DNA of 36,069 nt from Rikenella microfusus (GCA_020719385.1 DYQK01000024.1:1-36069), one strand, 5' to 3'. Positions 1 through 8,741 are shown, numbered from the stretch's first letter. Notes: generated by a model from the letters alone, not told the origin. Numbers and translations are program-made.

Positions 1-20
1 TTAAATTTAGAGAGAAAAAT

Positions 21-48
21 TTTGTCAAATTTTGAAAAATCTGACAAA
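21..48 (-). terminator. Hairpin terminator after mqnC
   Basis: The 7-bp arms TTTGTCA and TGACAAA are separated by an AT-rich loop and lie just past the mqnC stop. On the minus strand the hairpin is followed by ATTTTTCTC, a short U-run. It probably ends the transcript that runs through murA and mqnC. Confidence 0.55.
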
Positions 49-53
49 GTTTT

Positions 54-1142
54 TTAGATAAACTCATATTTTTGATTTCTCTGCTGCGGCAAAAAACCTG
101 CCTCGCAAATTGCTTTCTGAATTTCTGACGCATCAAAAGAGTAATTTGCCCCTGCCGATTTTACAACATTTTCCTCAATCATTATTGACCCAAAATCGTT
201 CGCACCTGCGTAAAGCGAAAGTTGTGCAATTTCTTTGCCCACCGTGAGCCAAGAAGTTTGAATATTCTCAATATTATTGAGTAAAACTCTCGAAATACTC
301 ACCATTCGCAAATATTCGCTTGCAGAAACTTTCTGCAACGAATCAGAAAATTGCTGCTGCAAAACCGTATTTTCCCCTTGAAAAGTCCACAGAACAAACG
401 TAATAAAACCTTTTGAGTACTTGGGTTTTTTCTCCTGCAAATCTCGAAGTAAAATTAAATGTTCGATTCTTTCTGCAAAAGTTTCGATATGTCCGAACAT
501 CATTGTTGCTGAAGTCGGCAAATTTAAACGATGTGCCTCGTGCATTACTGCACTCCACTCGGCTGCTGTGCATTTTGCGGGAGAAATAATTTTGCGAACT
601 CTGTCGTTTAAAATCTCGGCTCCCGCACCTGGAAGCGAATCTAAACCTGACTCAATTAAGAATTCTAAAACTTTGCAAATGGATAAATTTTCGATTTTCG
701 TTAAATGTATAATCTCAGCGGGACCAAGTGCGTGCAATTTTAAATTTGGAAATAAATTTTTTAAATTTTCGAACAAATTGCAATAAAATTTTAAGTTTAA
801 ATTCGGGTGAAGTCCGCCTTGAAGTAAAATTTGATTGCCGCCTAAGAAAAATAATTCGTTTATCTTCTCTTTGTATTCAGAAATTGAAGTGATAAAAACT
901 TCAGAATCGTTGATTTTTCGATGAAAATTGCAAAATTTACACTGAACAAAACAGCCGTTTGTGATATTGATATTTCGGTCAATAATCCAACCGACTTTTC
1001 TTTCAGGTTTAAATTTTTTTCTTAATTCGTTGGCAAGAAACATTAATTCCGACAAAGGTGCATTTTCATATAAAAATAAACCTTCTTCGAAAGATAATTT
1101 CTCTTTATTTAACGACTTGATATACAAAGATTTACATTCCAT
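54..1142 (-). CDS. mqnC: Cyclic dehypoxanthinyl futalosine synthase (radical SAM)
   Basis: A 362-aa radical SAM enzyme of the futalosine route to menaquinone. MqnC cyclises dehypoxanthinyl futalosine to the cyclic naphthoquinone precursor. The [4Fe-4S]/SAM motif CX3CX2C is visible as C64, C68 and C71 (GCFVQCKFCNF). Further family blocks are LLQGGLHP, LPGAGAEIL with DRVRKIISP, and TSATMMFGHIET followed by WTFQGENT. The LPGAGAEIL/ISPAK/TMMFGH combination favours MqnC over its relatives MqnE and CofH. The gene lies 19 bp after murA on the same strand, so it is probably the last gene of that transcript. Other mqn genes are not in the window. The length is normal for the family. Confidence 0.88.
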   Translation of the reverse strand: MECKSLYIKSLNKEKLSFEEGLFLYENAPLSELMFLANELRKKFKPERKVGWIIDRNINITNGCFVQCKFCNFHRKINDSEVFITSISEYKEKINELFFLGGNQILLQGGLHPNLNLKFYCNLFENLKNLFPNLKLHALGPAEIIHLTKIENLSICKVLEFLIESGLDSLPGAGAEILNDRVRKIISPAKCTAAEWSAVMHEAHRLNLPTSATMMFGHIETFAERIEHLILLRDLQEKKPKYSKGFITFVLWTFQGENTVLQQQFSDSLQKVSASEYLRMVSISRVLLNNIENIQTSWLTVGKEIAQLSLYAGANDFGSIMIEENVVKSAGANYSFDASEIQKAICEAGFLPQQRNQKYEFI

Positions 1143-1161
1143 TTCTGAAGAATTTAGAATT

Positions 1162-2466
1162 TTAAATTCGTTTTATTGATGCACCGATACGATTTAAACG
1201 TTCATCAATATTTTCATAACCTCTGTCAATTTGTTCAATATTGTGAATAATACTTTTTCCCTCAGCCGAGAGTGCGGCAATCAATAACGCTACTCCTGCG
1301 CGTATATCGGGAGAATGCATTACCGCAGAACGCAGGGGAAATTGCCGATTTAACCCAATAACCGTTGCCCGATGTGGGTCGCAAAGAATAATTTGAGCTC
1401 CCATATCAATTAATTTATCCACAAAAAATAATCGACTTTCGAACATTTTCTGATGAATCAAAACACTTCCGCGCGCCTGCGTTGCCACAACTAACAAAAC
1501 GCTCAATAAATCGGGTGTTAGTCCAGGCCACGGTGCATCGGCAAGAGTCAATATTGAACCGTCAATAAACGTATCAATTTCGTAAAATTTTTGTGCAGGA
1601 ATAAAAATATCGTCATTTTTTTTCTCAAGAAAAATTCCCAAACGACTAAAACATCGCGGAATTGGTCCTAAATCTTCGAAACTAACATTTTTAATTGTCA
1701 TTTCAGATTGCGTCATTGCTGCGAGTCCGATGAAACTGCCAATTTCTATCATATCGGGCAGGAGCGAATGTTCGCACCCCTCTAACGAATCGACTCCTTC
1801 AATAACTAAGAAATTTGAGGCAATACCTGAAATTTTTGCCCCCATTTTGTTCAACATTTTGCAGAGTTGCTGAATATAAGGTTCGCAAGCGGCGTTGTAA
1901 ATTTCGGTTTTCCCTTCGGCAAGCACCGCTGCCAAAATAATGTTGGCTGTTCCTGTCACGGATGCTTCGTCTAAAAGCATTTTTTTTCCTTTGAGTTTTT
2001 TACTTTCGATGAAAAAAGTTTTTTCAGTACTTGAATACTCAAATTTTGCACCGAGTTCTTGAAAACCTAAAATATGTGTGTCTAATCTGCGTCTGCCGAT
2101 TTTATCTCCGCCGGGTTTTGGTAAAAAAACTTTTCCACAACGACTTAATAATGCACCCATTAGCATTACGGAGCCGCGAAGTGAAGCCGCTTTTTTTTGA
2201 AATTCGACAGAATATAAAAAATTAATATTTATCTCCTCTGCCGCAAATTCGTAAGAATGTTCATCGAGTTTATTGACTTTTACTCCGAGATGTTTTACAA
2301 GGTCAATTAAATTTAAAACATCTAAAATATTGGGAATATTGCGAATTGTAACTTTTTGCGTGGTTAAAATTGTTGCCGCAATAACTTGTAACGCTTCATT
2401 TTTCGCACCTTGCGGCAGCAATTCGCCGCACAAAGATTTTCCTCCTTGAATTTCAAAACTACTCAT
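1162..2466 (-). CDS. murA: UDP-N-acetylglucosamine 1-carboxyvinyltransferase
   Basis: A 434-aa MurA of the EPSP-synthase fold, which transfers enolpyruvate from PEP to UDP-GlcNAc in the first committed step of peptidoglycan synthesis in the cytoplasm. The substrate-binding GAKNEAL motif contains K22. The active-site loop reads PKPGGDKIGRRRLDTH, so the residue at the usual catalytic Cys (Cys115 in E. coli) is Asp (about D121). In known families this Cys-to-Asp change keeps activity and gives fosfomycin resistance, and I recall it as usual in Bacteroidota. The gene follows a small membrane protein by 25 bp and precedes mqnC by 19 bp, which suggests one operon. Full length. Confidence 0.95.
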   Translation of the reverse strand: MSSFEIQGGKSLCGELLPQGAKNEALQVIAATILTTQKVTIRNIPNILDVLNLIDLVKHLGVKVNKLDEHSYEFAAEEININFLYSVEFQKKAASLRGSVMLMGALLSRCGKVFLPKPGGDKIGRRRLDTHILGFQELGAKFEYSSTEKTFFIESKKLKGKKMLLDEASVTGTANIILAAVLAEGKTEIYNAACEPYIQQLCKMLNKMGAKISGIASNFLVIEGVDSLEGCEHSLLPDMIEIGSFIGLAAMTQSEMTIKNVSFEDLGPIPRCFSRLGIFLEKKNDDIFIPAQKFYEIDTFIDGSILTLADAPWPGLTPDLLSVLLVVATQARGSVLIHQKMFESRLFFVDKLIDMGAQIILCDPHRATVIGLNRQFPLRSAVMHSPDIRAGVALLIAALSAEGKSIIHNIEQIDRGYENIDERLNRIGASIKRI

Positions 2467-2491
2467 AAAAAATTTTTTGTTAAATAAAAAT

Positions 2492-2953
2492 TTATTTTTT
2501 GCTACTTTCGACCAATAATTTCAAAATATAAGTTTGAAAACGCTTAATTGTCAATGCACAATTAAAAATATATATCACAAGAATTATTCCTGACAAAATT
2601 GCGGCGAAGAAATAATTTTTCCACAAAACCGCCACTGCAACGGCAAGATGCAGCATTATCGCAATGATAAATAATTCTGTGAAAAAAAGTTTATAAAAAA
2701 TGAGTGGTTTTCCGTTTTCTGTACGAAATTCGATTTCACCTTTGATAATATCGTTGAAAAAATCGAAACCATTCCACACAAATCGAAACGGCGAGCCTTG
2801 AAACCAACATTTCAGTTTATCTCGTTGATAATGAAAGATATACGCATTTTTCAAACGTTTCTCGAAGTCGTTGAAAAACGTATCTGCAAATTCTTCAGGG
2901 ACAGAATTTAGGTCAAGGAAAATTTTTTTGCGAAAAGAGATAATAAAATTCAT
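2492..2953 (-). CDS. Small membrane protein of unknown function
   Basis: A 153-aa protein I do not recognise. The N-terminal ~85 residues are soluble-looking, rich in Phe and charged residues, with a possible amphipathic N-terminus. Two hydrophobic segments follow at about 88-110 and 114-133, joined by a very short loop (helical hairpin), and then a basic tail. It is the first gene of the probable operon with murA and mqnC, with a 25-bp gap to murA. It faces the gene at 3082 across a short divergent promoter region. The position suggests an envelope role, but that is inference from context only. Confidence 0.7.
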   Translation of the reverse strand: MNFIISFRKKIFLDLNSVPEEFADTFFNDFEKRLKNAYIFHYQRDKLKCWFQGSPFRFVWNGFDFFNDIIKGEIEFRTENGKPLIFYKLFFTELFIIAIMLHLAVAVAVLWKNYFFAAILSGIILVIYIFNCALTIKRFQTYILKLLVESSKK

Positions 2954-2993
2954 TTTTTTCGAGTTAAATGTAATTTTTCAAAAATTTTTATAT

Positions 2994-3001
2994 TATTTTT
3001 G
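2994..3001 (+). promoter_or_regulatory. Bacteroidota -7 element TATTTTTG upstream of the envelope operon
   Basis: TATTTTTG fits the TAnnTTTG consensus. Transcription would start near 3007, giving a leader of about 75 nt before the ATG at 3082. No clear TTTG -33 box is visible upstream, so this is a moderate call. Confidence 0.45.
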
Positions 3002-3032
3002 TGCGTTAATTTTTTGTGCCAAAAGTAAGAAA

Positions 3033-3067
3033 ATTTTTCACAAAAAAGCAATATTTTTCACAAAAAA
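3033..3067 (+). repeat. 15-bp direct repeat in the leader, 20-bp period
   Basis: ATTTTTCACAAAAAA occurs at 3033-3047 and again at 3053-3067. Both copies lie between the predicted transcription start and the ATG at 3082. The 20-bp spacing is about two helical turns, compatible with either a protein-binding pair or simple AT-rich slippage. Confidence 0.6.
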
Positions 3068-3081
3068 AATTAATTTTCTCT

Positions 3082-4371
3082 ATGAAAAATCAAAATTCTA
3101 ATTCAGAAATTCATATTTCATTTTTTCAGAGATATAAGAAATTCGCTAAAATTGCTTTTATTTTTTTGTTTTTTGCAGTTTTATTTGTGCTTTTTTACCC
3201 ATTTTTAAACAAAAAAATCGAGATTCAGATTCTTGAGAAACGTTATGAATTGCGAAACGATTCTGTTTTCGAAGGAAAAGCAATTTCTCCTGTTGTCGGA
3301 GCAAAAGTAAAAATTATTGCTGAAAAAGAAGTTTTTGTCAGAGACACTATTAAAAATATTAATTTTTATGACTCTTTACAAAAAAAATATTCTAAAAAAG
3401 ACTCAATAATTGAAAAGCACGTTTATTTGGATTCTGTTTTTGAAACGCATAAAACTAATCAAGACGGAATTATTGAGAAAATTCTCAAAGAAAAAACAAA
3501 TTTGTTTTCAACTTTGTTGAATTGTTACAAAGTTCCTGCGGATTCGTTTAAAATTTCGGTTTTGCATCCCGATTATTTCTCTGAAGAAGCGTATAAAGTG
3601 AAGGTTTCTGAAAATAAAAATCAATATGGTTTTACTTTGCTGCGAAAAATTACGTTGGAACTTCGACTTTTCAAAAAAGAACCCAATGAATCTACAAAAA
3701 ATATTAAAAATGATTCTGTTGTGATTCCTATTAAAGATGTTGATATTTTTATTGATGGGAAAAATATCTCTGAAAAACGAAAAACCGACAAATATGGAAG
3801 TGTCTTTTTTCGAAATGTTCCTAAATTGAACCCAATTCCGTTGTTTATTACCACGCGCGGCGGTGAAATTATCAATGTCTCTTATAAAATGGATTCTTTG
3901 CTAGCAAAACGCAACGACTCAACTTACGTTTACGATTCTTTGTTTTTGAGCAAAGGGAAAAAAATTCCTGCCGAAATCGAGTTAAATTGGCGGTCAACTG
4001 ACGATTTAGACTTAATAATTTTGTTTTTTGGGAGTCAAAAAATTGATACACTTTATTATTTTCGCCAGAATATTCCAAATAAAGCACCTTTCGATATGAA
4101 ATTGTCGAAAGACGTGAATGTCAAGGGCGAGACGCAAAATCCTTTCGAGAGAGTTTTGTGTAACAAACTTCGAGTCGGCGAGTATAAAATTTACGTCAAT
4201 ATTCACAAAAGACGGACAAAAGAGAATTCTGAAGTTCCTTATGTTTTAAATTTGTATGAAAAATCAACGTTGAGGAAAAGTTTTTTGTCTTCTTTTGAAA
4301 ATTCTCAAACATCGCACAAGGTTTGTTCCTTCTCTTTTGATGGAAAAAAGATAACTGAAATTTATGAATAA
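3082..4371 (+). CDS. Membrane-anchored extracytoplasmic protein of unknown function
   Basis: The track ORF begins at a GTG at 3016, but that extension is low-complexity Lys/Phe encoded by the leader repeats. ATG 3082 is preferred, giving 429 aa. One transmembrane segment at about residues 22-42 anchors a large, probably beta-rich extracytoplasmic region. Two stretches look like transthyretin/carboxypeptidase-regulatory Ig-like folds (VVGAKVKI...TNQDGI and KDVDIFIDGK...TDKYGSVFF). A later LNWRSTDDLDLIILF segment resembles the W-x-x-xDDLDL core seen in DUF2135/YfaP-like proteins; this is a weak resemblance. The 3' end overlaps the sugar transferase by 8 bp, so the two are translationally coupled and probably both serve surface polysaccharide or envelope biogenesis. 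Confidence 0.75.
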   Translation: MKNQNSNSEIHISFFQRYKKFAKIAFIFLFFAVLFVLFYPFLNKKIEIQILEKRYELRNDSVFEGKAISPVVGAKVKIIAEKEVFVRDTIKNINFYDSLQKKYSKKDSIIEKHVYLDSVFETHKTNQDGIIEKILKEKTNLFSTLLNCYKVPADSFKISVLHPDYFSEEAYKVKVSENKNQYGFTLLRKITLELRLFKKEPNESTKNIKNDSVVIPIKDVDIFIDGKNISEKRKTDKYGSVFFRNVPKLNPIPLFITTRGGEIINVSYKMDSLLAKRNDSTYVYDSLFLSKGKKIPAEIELNWRSTDDLDLIILFFGSQKIDTLYYFRQNIPNKAPFDMKLSKDVNVKGETQNPFERVLCNKLRVGEYKIYVNIHKRRTKENSEVPYVLNLYEKSTLRKSFLSSFENSQTSHKVCSFSFDGKKITEIYE

Positions 4372-5785
4372 AAAAATTCACACTCTAAAATATATTCTTT
4401 TTGATGTTTTTGCCTCGCTGTTTGCGTGGTCAAGTTTTTTTATTTTTCGAAAAATGTACATTGAGCCGCAAAAATTTGGACACAAAATTCCGTTGACGCT
4501 TGAGATGAAATATTTTTTGGGTGTAATTTTTGTGCCGCTTTTTTGGTTCATCTTGCATTATGTTGACGGTTATTATCGAAATATTTACCGAAAATCGAGG
4601 CTGCAAGAATTATGGCAAACGTTTATTATCTCGCTGCTCGGAGTAATAATTTTATTTTTTGGACTCATTCTCGACGACCAAGTGCCGAATTATAAAACGT
4701 ATTATCTCTCGATTCTCGTTTATTTCTCGTTTCAATTTCTTTTCACTTATATTCCGCGAGTTTTATTGACGACCAACACAATTAAACGTTTGCGAGGCAG
4801 AAAGATTGGTTTTCGCACACTTTTAATCGGAAGCAACGGAAAAGCATTGAGAGTTTATCAAGATTTTGAGTCGCAAAAAAAATCTACGGGCAATATTTTC
4901 GTTGGTTTTATAAATATTCACAATAAAAAAAGCGATACTTTGTGTCAATATTTGCCACATTTGGGCAATTTTGACGATTTAACTGAAATTATTATAAACT
5001 TTTCCATTGAAGAAGTGATTCTTGCCATTGAACTTTCGGAACACGAGGAAATTTGGAAAATTATTAATAAATTACAATATAACAATGTCATTATCAAAGC
5101 ATTACCGAGTATGTACGATATTCTCACCGTTGGAACAAGTGTTAAAATGTCTACGCCGTTTAGTTCGCCGTTAGTCGTTATCTCTCGCGATTTAATGCCT
5201 GCTTGGCAGGAAAATATGAAAAGAGTTATTGATGTAATTTTTTCAATTATTGCGATGATTTTATTGCTTCCTGTTTATATTGCGTTGGCAATTGGAGTTA
5301 AACTTTCCTCTCGCGGCCCGATTTTTTACGCACAAGAGAGAATCGGGAGATATGGAAAAACATTTCTGATTTATAAATTTCGCTCAATGTTGACAGATGC
5401 CGAGCAAAATGGTCCTGCACTTTCCTCAAAAAACGACCAACGAATTACGCCGTTTGGCAAGTTTATGCGTCGCTCGCGTTTGGACGAAATACCGCAATTT
5501 TTCAACGTTTTAATCGGCGATATGTCTATTGTTGGTCCGCGTCCTGAGAGACAATTTTTTATTAATCAAATTGTCAAAGTTGCTCCGCATTATTATCATT
5601 TGCACAAAGTGCGTCCAGGAATAACCTCGTGGGGACAAGTGAAATTTGGGTACGCAGAAAATATTGACGAGATGGTCGAAAGACTCAAATACGATTTAAT
5701 TTACATCGAAAACATGTCGTTGTACGTTGATTTTAAAATTATGATTTACACTATAAAAATAATTTTTCAAGGTTTAGGAAAATGA
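4364..5785 (+). CDS. Exopolysaccharide polyprenyl glycosylphosphotransferase (poly-PGT)
   Basis: A 473-aa initiating sugar-phosphate transferase of the WcaJ/WbaP/PglC superfamily. It loads a sugar-1-phosphate onto undecaprenyl phosphate at the inner membrane to start a surface glycan. The order is four N-terminal membrane helices, a Rossmann-like central domain (LLIGSNGKALRVY), a membrane segment before RVIDVIFS, and the catalytic domain. The catalytic domain carries SSRGPIFYAQERIG, YKFRSM, RLDEIPQFFNVL with the Asp-Glu dyad near residue 373, and GDMSIVGPRPE. The start overlaps the previous gene by 8 bp and the stop overlaps the next start (ATGA). No glycosyltransferases, flippase or polymerase lie nearby, so the glycan cluster is elsewhere. 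The sugar substrate cannot be read from sequence. Confidence 0.9.
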   Translation: MNKKIHTLKYILFDVFASLFAWSSFFIFRKMYIEPQKFGHKIPLTLEMKYFLGVIFVPLFWFILHYVDGYYRNIYRKSRLQELWQTFIISLLGVIILFFGLILDDQVPNYKTYYLSILVYFSFQFLFTYIPRVLLTTNTIKRLRGRKIGFRTLLIGSNGKALRVYQDFESQKKSTGNIFVGFINIHNKKSDTLCQYLPHLGNFDDLTEIIINFSIEEVILAIELSEHEEIWKIINKLQYNNVIIKALPSMYDILTVGTSVKMSTPFSSPLVVISRDLMPAWQENMKRVIDVIFSIIAMILLLPVYIALAIGVKLSSRGPIFYAQERIGRYGKTFLIYKFRSMLTDAEQNGPALSSKNDQRITPFGKFMRRSRLDEIPQFFNVLIGDMSIVGPRPERQFFINQIVKVAPHYYHLHKVRPGITSWGQVKFGYAENIDEMVERLKYDLIYIENMSLYVDFKIMIYTIKIIFQGLGK

Positions 5786-6906
5786 TAGAAATAAAAAAAG
5801 TCGATACTTTGTCGGAATTGAAAAAATTTGTGAATTTTCAACAAAAATTATATAAAAATTCTGAATTTTTTGTTCCTCCGTTGATTTCTCGCGAGTTAGA
5901 AACGCTTCGTCGAGATAAAAATCCGTCTTTTGAAGTTTGTGAAGCCGAATATTGGCTCGCTTATCAAAACAAAGAGATTGTTGGTCGTATTGCAGGAATT
6001 GTGAATCATCGATATATTGAGGTGTGGCAAAATCGATATGCCCGTTTTGGGTGGTTTGATTTTATTGATGACCTCGAAGTTTCGAAAAAAATGCTCGAAA
6101 CGGTTGAAAATTGGGCAAAAAGTAAACAATTAACTGCCCTTCATGGACCGATGGGTTTTACAACATTAGACCGTCAGGGAATGTTAGTCGATGGTTTTAA
6201 CGAGGAAAGTGCGTTTTCAACAATTTATAATTTCGATTATTACCCCAAGCATCTCGAAAAATTGGGTTTTCAAAAAGACGTAGATTGGTTGCAATATGTT
6301 CTTGAGATTCCAAAAACACTTCCAGAACGTTTAAATCAACGTTTCGCAAACATTCAAGAGCGTTACGGTTTTAAAATTATCGAGGCAAAAAAACGTTCTG
6401 AGTTAAAAAAATACGCAAGAAGTATGTTTGACACTTATTCTCAAGCATATAAACATATTTTTTGTGCCGTTCCTTTGACAGAAAATCAAATTTCGAAGTA
6501 TATAAATCAATATTTCGGTTTTATTATTCCTGAATTTGTGTGTTTTGTTTCTGATTCGCAAGACAGAGTTATCGGTTTTGGGATAACAATGCCTTCTTTG
6601 ACAAAAGCGTTTCAAAAAGCAAAGGGACGATTATTTCCGTTTGGTTTTTTACACATTCTCAAAGCGATGAGAACTTTCGAAACAGGCGATATTATGCTTA
6701 TTGGAGTGTTACCTGAATATCAAGCGAAGGGAGTTACTGCGTTGATTTTCAACCGTTTAACGGAAATTTTTATTCAGAAAGGAATCACAAAAGCCGTTGC
6801 TTATCCGCAACTTGAGCATAACACAAAAGTTCATTTGTTGTGGAAAGATTTTCAACACACTCAAAATATTCGCCGCCGATGTTTTATCAAAAATATTTCT
6901 CAATAA
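5782..6906 (+). CDS. GNAT-like acyltransferase-fold protein
   Basis: A 374-aa cytoplasmic protein of a conserved Bacteroidota family that I recall as GNAT-superfamily-like but without assigned chemistry. The N-terminal half has the pattern AEYWLAYQNKEIVGRIAGI, like the GNAT beta-strand pair, followed by LHGPMGFTTLDRQGMLVDGF. The C-terminal part has MLIGVLPEYQAKGVTALIF, which resembles the acetyl-CoA-binding motif A (V-x-P-x-Q/R-x-x-G-x-x). It therefore looks like a tandem or circularly related GNAT fold. It overlaps the sugar transferase stop by 4 bp, so the two are co-translated. A role in acylating a surface sugar is possible but only inferred. Confidence 0.7.
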   Translation: MIEIKKVDTLSELKKFVNFQQKLYKNSEFFVPPLISRELETLRRDKNPSFEVCEAEYWLAYQNKEIVGRIAGIVNHRYIEVWQNRYARFGWFDFIDDLEVSKKMLETVENWAKSKQLTALHGPMGFTTLDRQGMLVDGFNEESAFSTIYNFDYYPKHLEKLGFQKDVDWLQYVLEIPKTLPERLNQRFANIQERYGFKIIEAKKRSELKKYARSMFDTYSQAYKHIFCAVPLTENQISKYINQYFGFIIPEFVCFVSDSQDRVIGFGITMPSLTKAFQKAKGRLFPFGFLHILKAMRTFETGDIMLIGVLPEYQAKGVTALIFNRLTEIFIQKGITKAVAYPQLEHNTKVHLLWKDFQHTQNIRRRCFIKNISQ

Positions 6907-6908
6907 AA

Positions 6909-6941
6909 TTTGCCTGATTTTAAATTTTTTTTTTACTTTTG
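6909..6941 (+). promoter_or_regulatory. Promoter for the tandem lipoprotein genes
   Basis: A TTTG -33 box at 6909-6912 is followed 21 nt later by TACTTTTG at 6934-6941, matching the Bacteroidota TTTG/TAnnTTTG pattern. The predicted start near 6947 leaves about 40 nt of leader before ATG 6987. Confidence 0.65.
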
Positions 6942-6986
6942 TAAAATATTTCTCGATGTTTTTTCGTTAAAATTGAAAAGAAGGTT

Positions 6987-7883
6987 ATGAAAAAGTTTTA
7001 TTTTTTAATTTTTGTTGTTGTTTTTTTGAGTTTAACCTGTCGGACTCAAAGAGGCGGCAATAATTCGGGTTCAGCGGATTGTTCCTTAGGAATTTTTCAA
7101 GAGAAAAAAAAGAAAGTTGCTCCGTTAAATTTTAAATTTACGTGTAATACCGTGAAAAACGAGATTTATCTTGCTGAAGGGACAAAATTATTTGTCTTGA
7201 CGGGCAGTGCAGTTTCGAATTGTTATTTTTGTAAATTATTTGTGCGTCAAGTTTTTCAGAATCAAACAACAACCTTGAAGTCGTATAGCAAAAAAAATTT
7301 TAATGACCTCACCGAATATACAATTTGGGAGGAAATAAATTTGCAAGGAAAACGAAAAGGAGACAAAATTGAAATATTAGTCGAGGTAACAGACCTTTGC
7401 AATACAACAGTTTCTGAAAAATACACCATATTTATCGGCGAGGGCGGCAGTGGCGGCGAGTGTAAAGAATTGAAGCGAGAAATTTCTAACGGACAAACGT
7501 ATAATTTTTATCGAAATCAAAATGCGTGGGATTTGAGAAATAATCAAGCACAAACTTTTTCGAAAAGTGTTTCGTCATCTTGCGATTTAATCAATGTTAA
7601 ATCACCTGATTTTTCGTTTCGAAAAGAATGGCAAAGCGAAAACGGAACGCAATTTGCATTGGCAAATTCGTTAAATTATCATTCTAAACTTTGCTTGGAA
7701 AATGTAAAAAAATGTTTTAGCACTTCTTCTCCTTCGTCGAAAGTTTCGTTTAGCAACGGAAGTATTATTATCGCAAAACTTCGCGGACAAGACGAATTTG
7801 TGGTGATAAAAATTACAGAAATCAAAGAAACTTCTCCCGAAGACAACAACGATTATATAAAATTTGTATACAAAAAACTCTAA
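6987..7883 (+). CDS. Lipoprotein, paralogue 1 of a tandem pair
   Basis: A 298-aa predicted lipoprotein with a signal peptide ending in the lipobox SLTC (Cys18). It is rich in cysteine (about ten after the lipobox), unlike its neighbour. The N-terminal half looks like an Ig/cadherin-type beta domain (TKLFVLTGSAV..., KIEILVEVTDLC). The C-terminal half shares with the next gene a module with AWDLRNN, DFSFRKEW, ENGTQFALANS, then IIIAKLRGQDEFVVIKITEI and a DYIKFVYKK end. I do not recognise the family. It is co-transcribed with paralogue 2 after a 12-bp gap. An exported role is inferred from the signal peptide; the ligand is unknown. Confidence 0.8.
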   Translation: MKKFYFLIFVVVFLSLTCRTQRGGNNSGSADCSLGIFQEKKKKVAPLNFKFTCNTVKNEIYLAEGTKLFVLTGSAVSNCYFCKLFVRQVFQNQTTTLKSYSKKNFNDLTEYTIWEEINLQGKRKGDKIEILVEVTDLCNTTVSEKYTIFIGEGGSGGECKELKREISNGQTYNFYRNQNAWDLRNNQAQTFSKSVSSSCDLINVKSPDFSFRKEWQSENGTQFALANSLNYHSKLCLENVKKCFSTSSPSSKVSFSNGSIIIAKLRGQDEFVVIKITEIKETSPEDNNDYIKFVYKKL

Positions 7884-7895
7884 AAACAATTTTCT

Positions 7896-8720
7896 ATGAG
7901 AAAAATAACTTTTTTACTCGGCATTTTTGCCATGTTGTTCGGAATTTTTACTTTAACATCTTGCGATGATGACCCAAAACCTGCTCCGACAGTTACTATT
8001 TTGCACAGCGGCGTTCCTGCGACTTCTGCGCAGTTAGCACCTAATACGGCTTCTTATATGCTCACAGGAAATGCGAGGGCAAGTGCAAATTTCAAATCGA
8101 TAAAAATCACTTTAACCTACAACGGAGCAACAAACACGGTTAAAGACATTCTCGATTTTGAAAAAAATGACACAGTTTATACTTTTATGGAAGAGATAAA
8201 CTTGGCAGGGAAAAATTCTGCAGGCAGTTCGGTAACTATCACGGTTTCTGTAACCGACCAACAAGACCAAGTCGGAACAGGAACATTGAACATTGGTTTT
8301 GGGTCAAGCGAAACTCCAATGAAAAGTTCTGGTAGCGGAATGATTTATAATTGGTACAGCAGCAACGCAAGTGCGTGGGATTTAGTCAATAATCGTTCTC
8401 GCAAAGCAGCAGATTCCGATTCGGACAAAGATATGGTTAATCCAAGTTCGACAGATTGGAGTTTCAAAAAAGAATGGTACTCGAAAAACGGTACACAATT
8501 TGTGAAAAACAATTCGTTCAACTACAACAACCCAACGGTTGAAGCAGCAGCGGCGGCGTTTAGCGGCGGTTCTACTTCAATAAGTGTCTCGCAAGGCGAC
8601 ATTATTATTGCAAAACTTCGTGGACAAGACGAATTTGTAGTGATAAAAATTACTGAAATTCGCGAAACTTCCATCGAAAACAACGATGATTACATCAAAT
8701 TTGAGTACAAAAAGAAATAA
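7896..8720 (+). CDS. Lipoprotein, paralogue 2 of a tandem pair
   Basis: A 274-aa lipoprotein with lipobox LTSC. The residues after the Cys are DDDPKP. An acidic stretch directly after the lipid-modified Cys resembles the lipoprotein export signal known from Bacteroidota, so surface exposure is plausible. The N-terminal half is an Ig-like beta domain (SYMLTGNARA, VTITVSVTDQQDQVG). The C-terminal half matches paralogue 1: NWYSSNASAWDLVNN, DWSFKKEWYSKNGTQF and IIIAKLRGQDEFVVIKITEI. The last ~40 residues are nearly identical between the two, while the N-terminal halves have drifted. There are almost no cysteines, in contrast to paralogue 1. Function unknown. Confidence 0.82.
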   Translation: MRKITFLLGIFAMLFGIFTLTSCDDDPKPAPTVTILHSGVPATSAQLAPNTASYMLTGNARASANFKSIKITLTYNGATNTVKDILDFEKNDTVYTFMEEINLAGKNSAGSSVTITVSVTDQQDQVGTGTLNIGFGSSETPMKSSGSGMIYNWYSSNASAWDLVNNRSRKAADSDSDKDMVNPSSTDWSFKKEWYSKNGTQFVKNNSFNYNNPTVEAAAAAFSGGSTSISVSQGDIIIAKLRGQDEFVVIKITEIRETSIENNDDYIKFEYKKK

Positions 8721-8741
8721 ATTTTTTCAAAAATTTATTTA

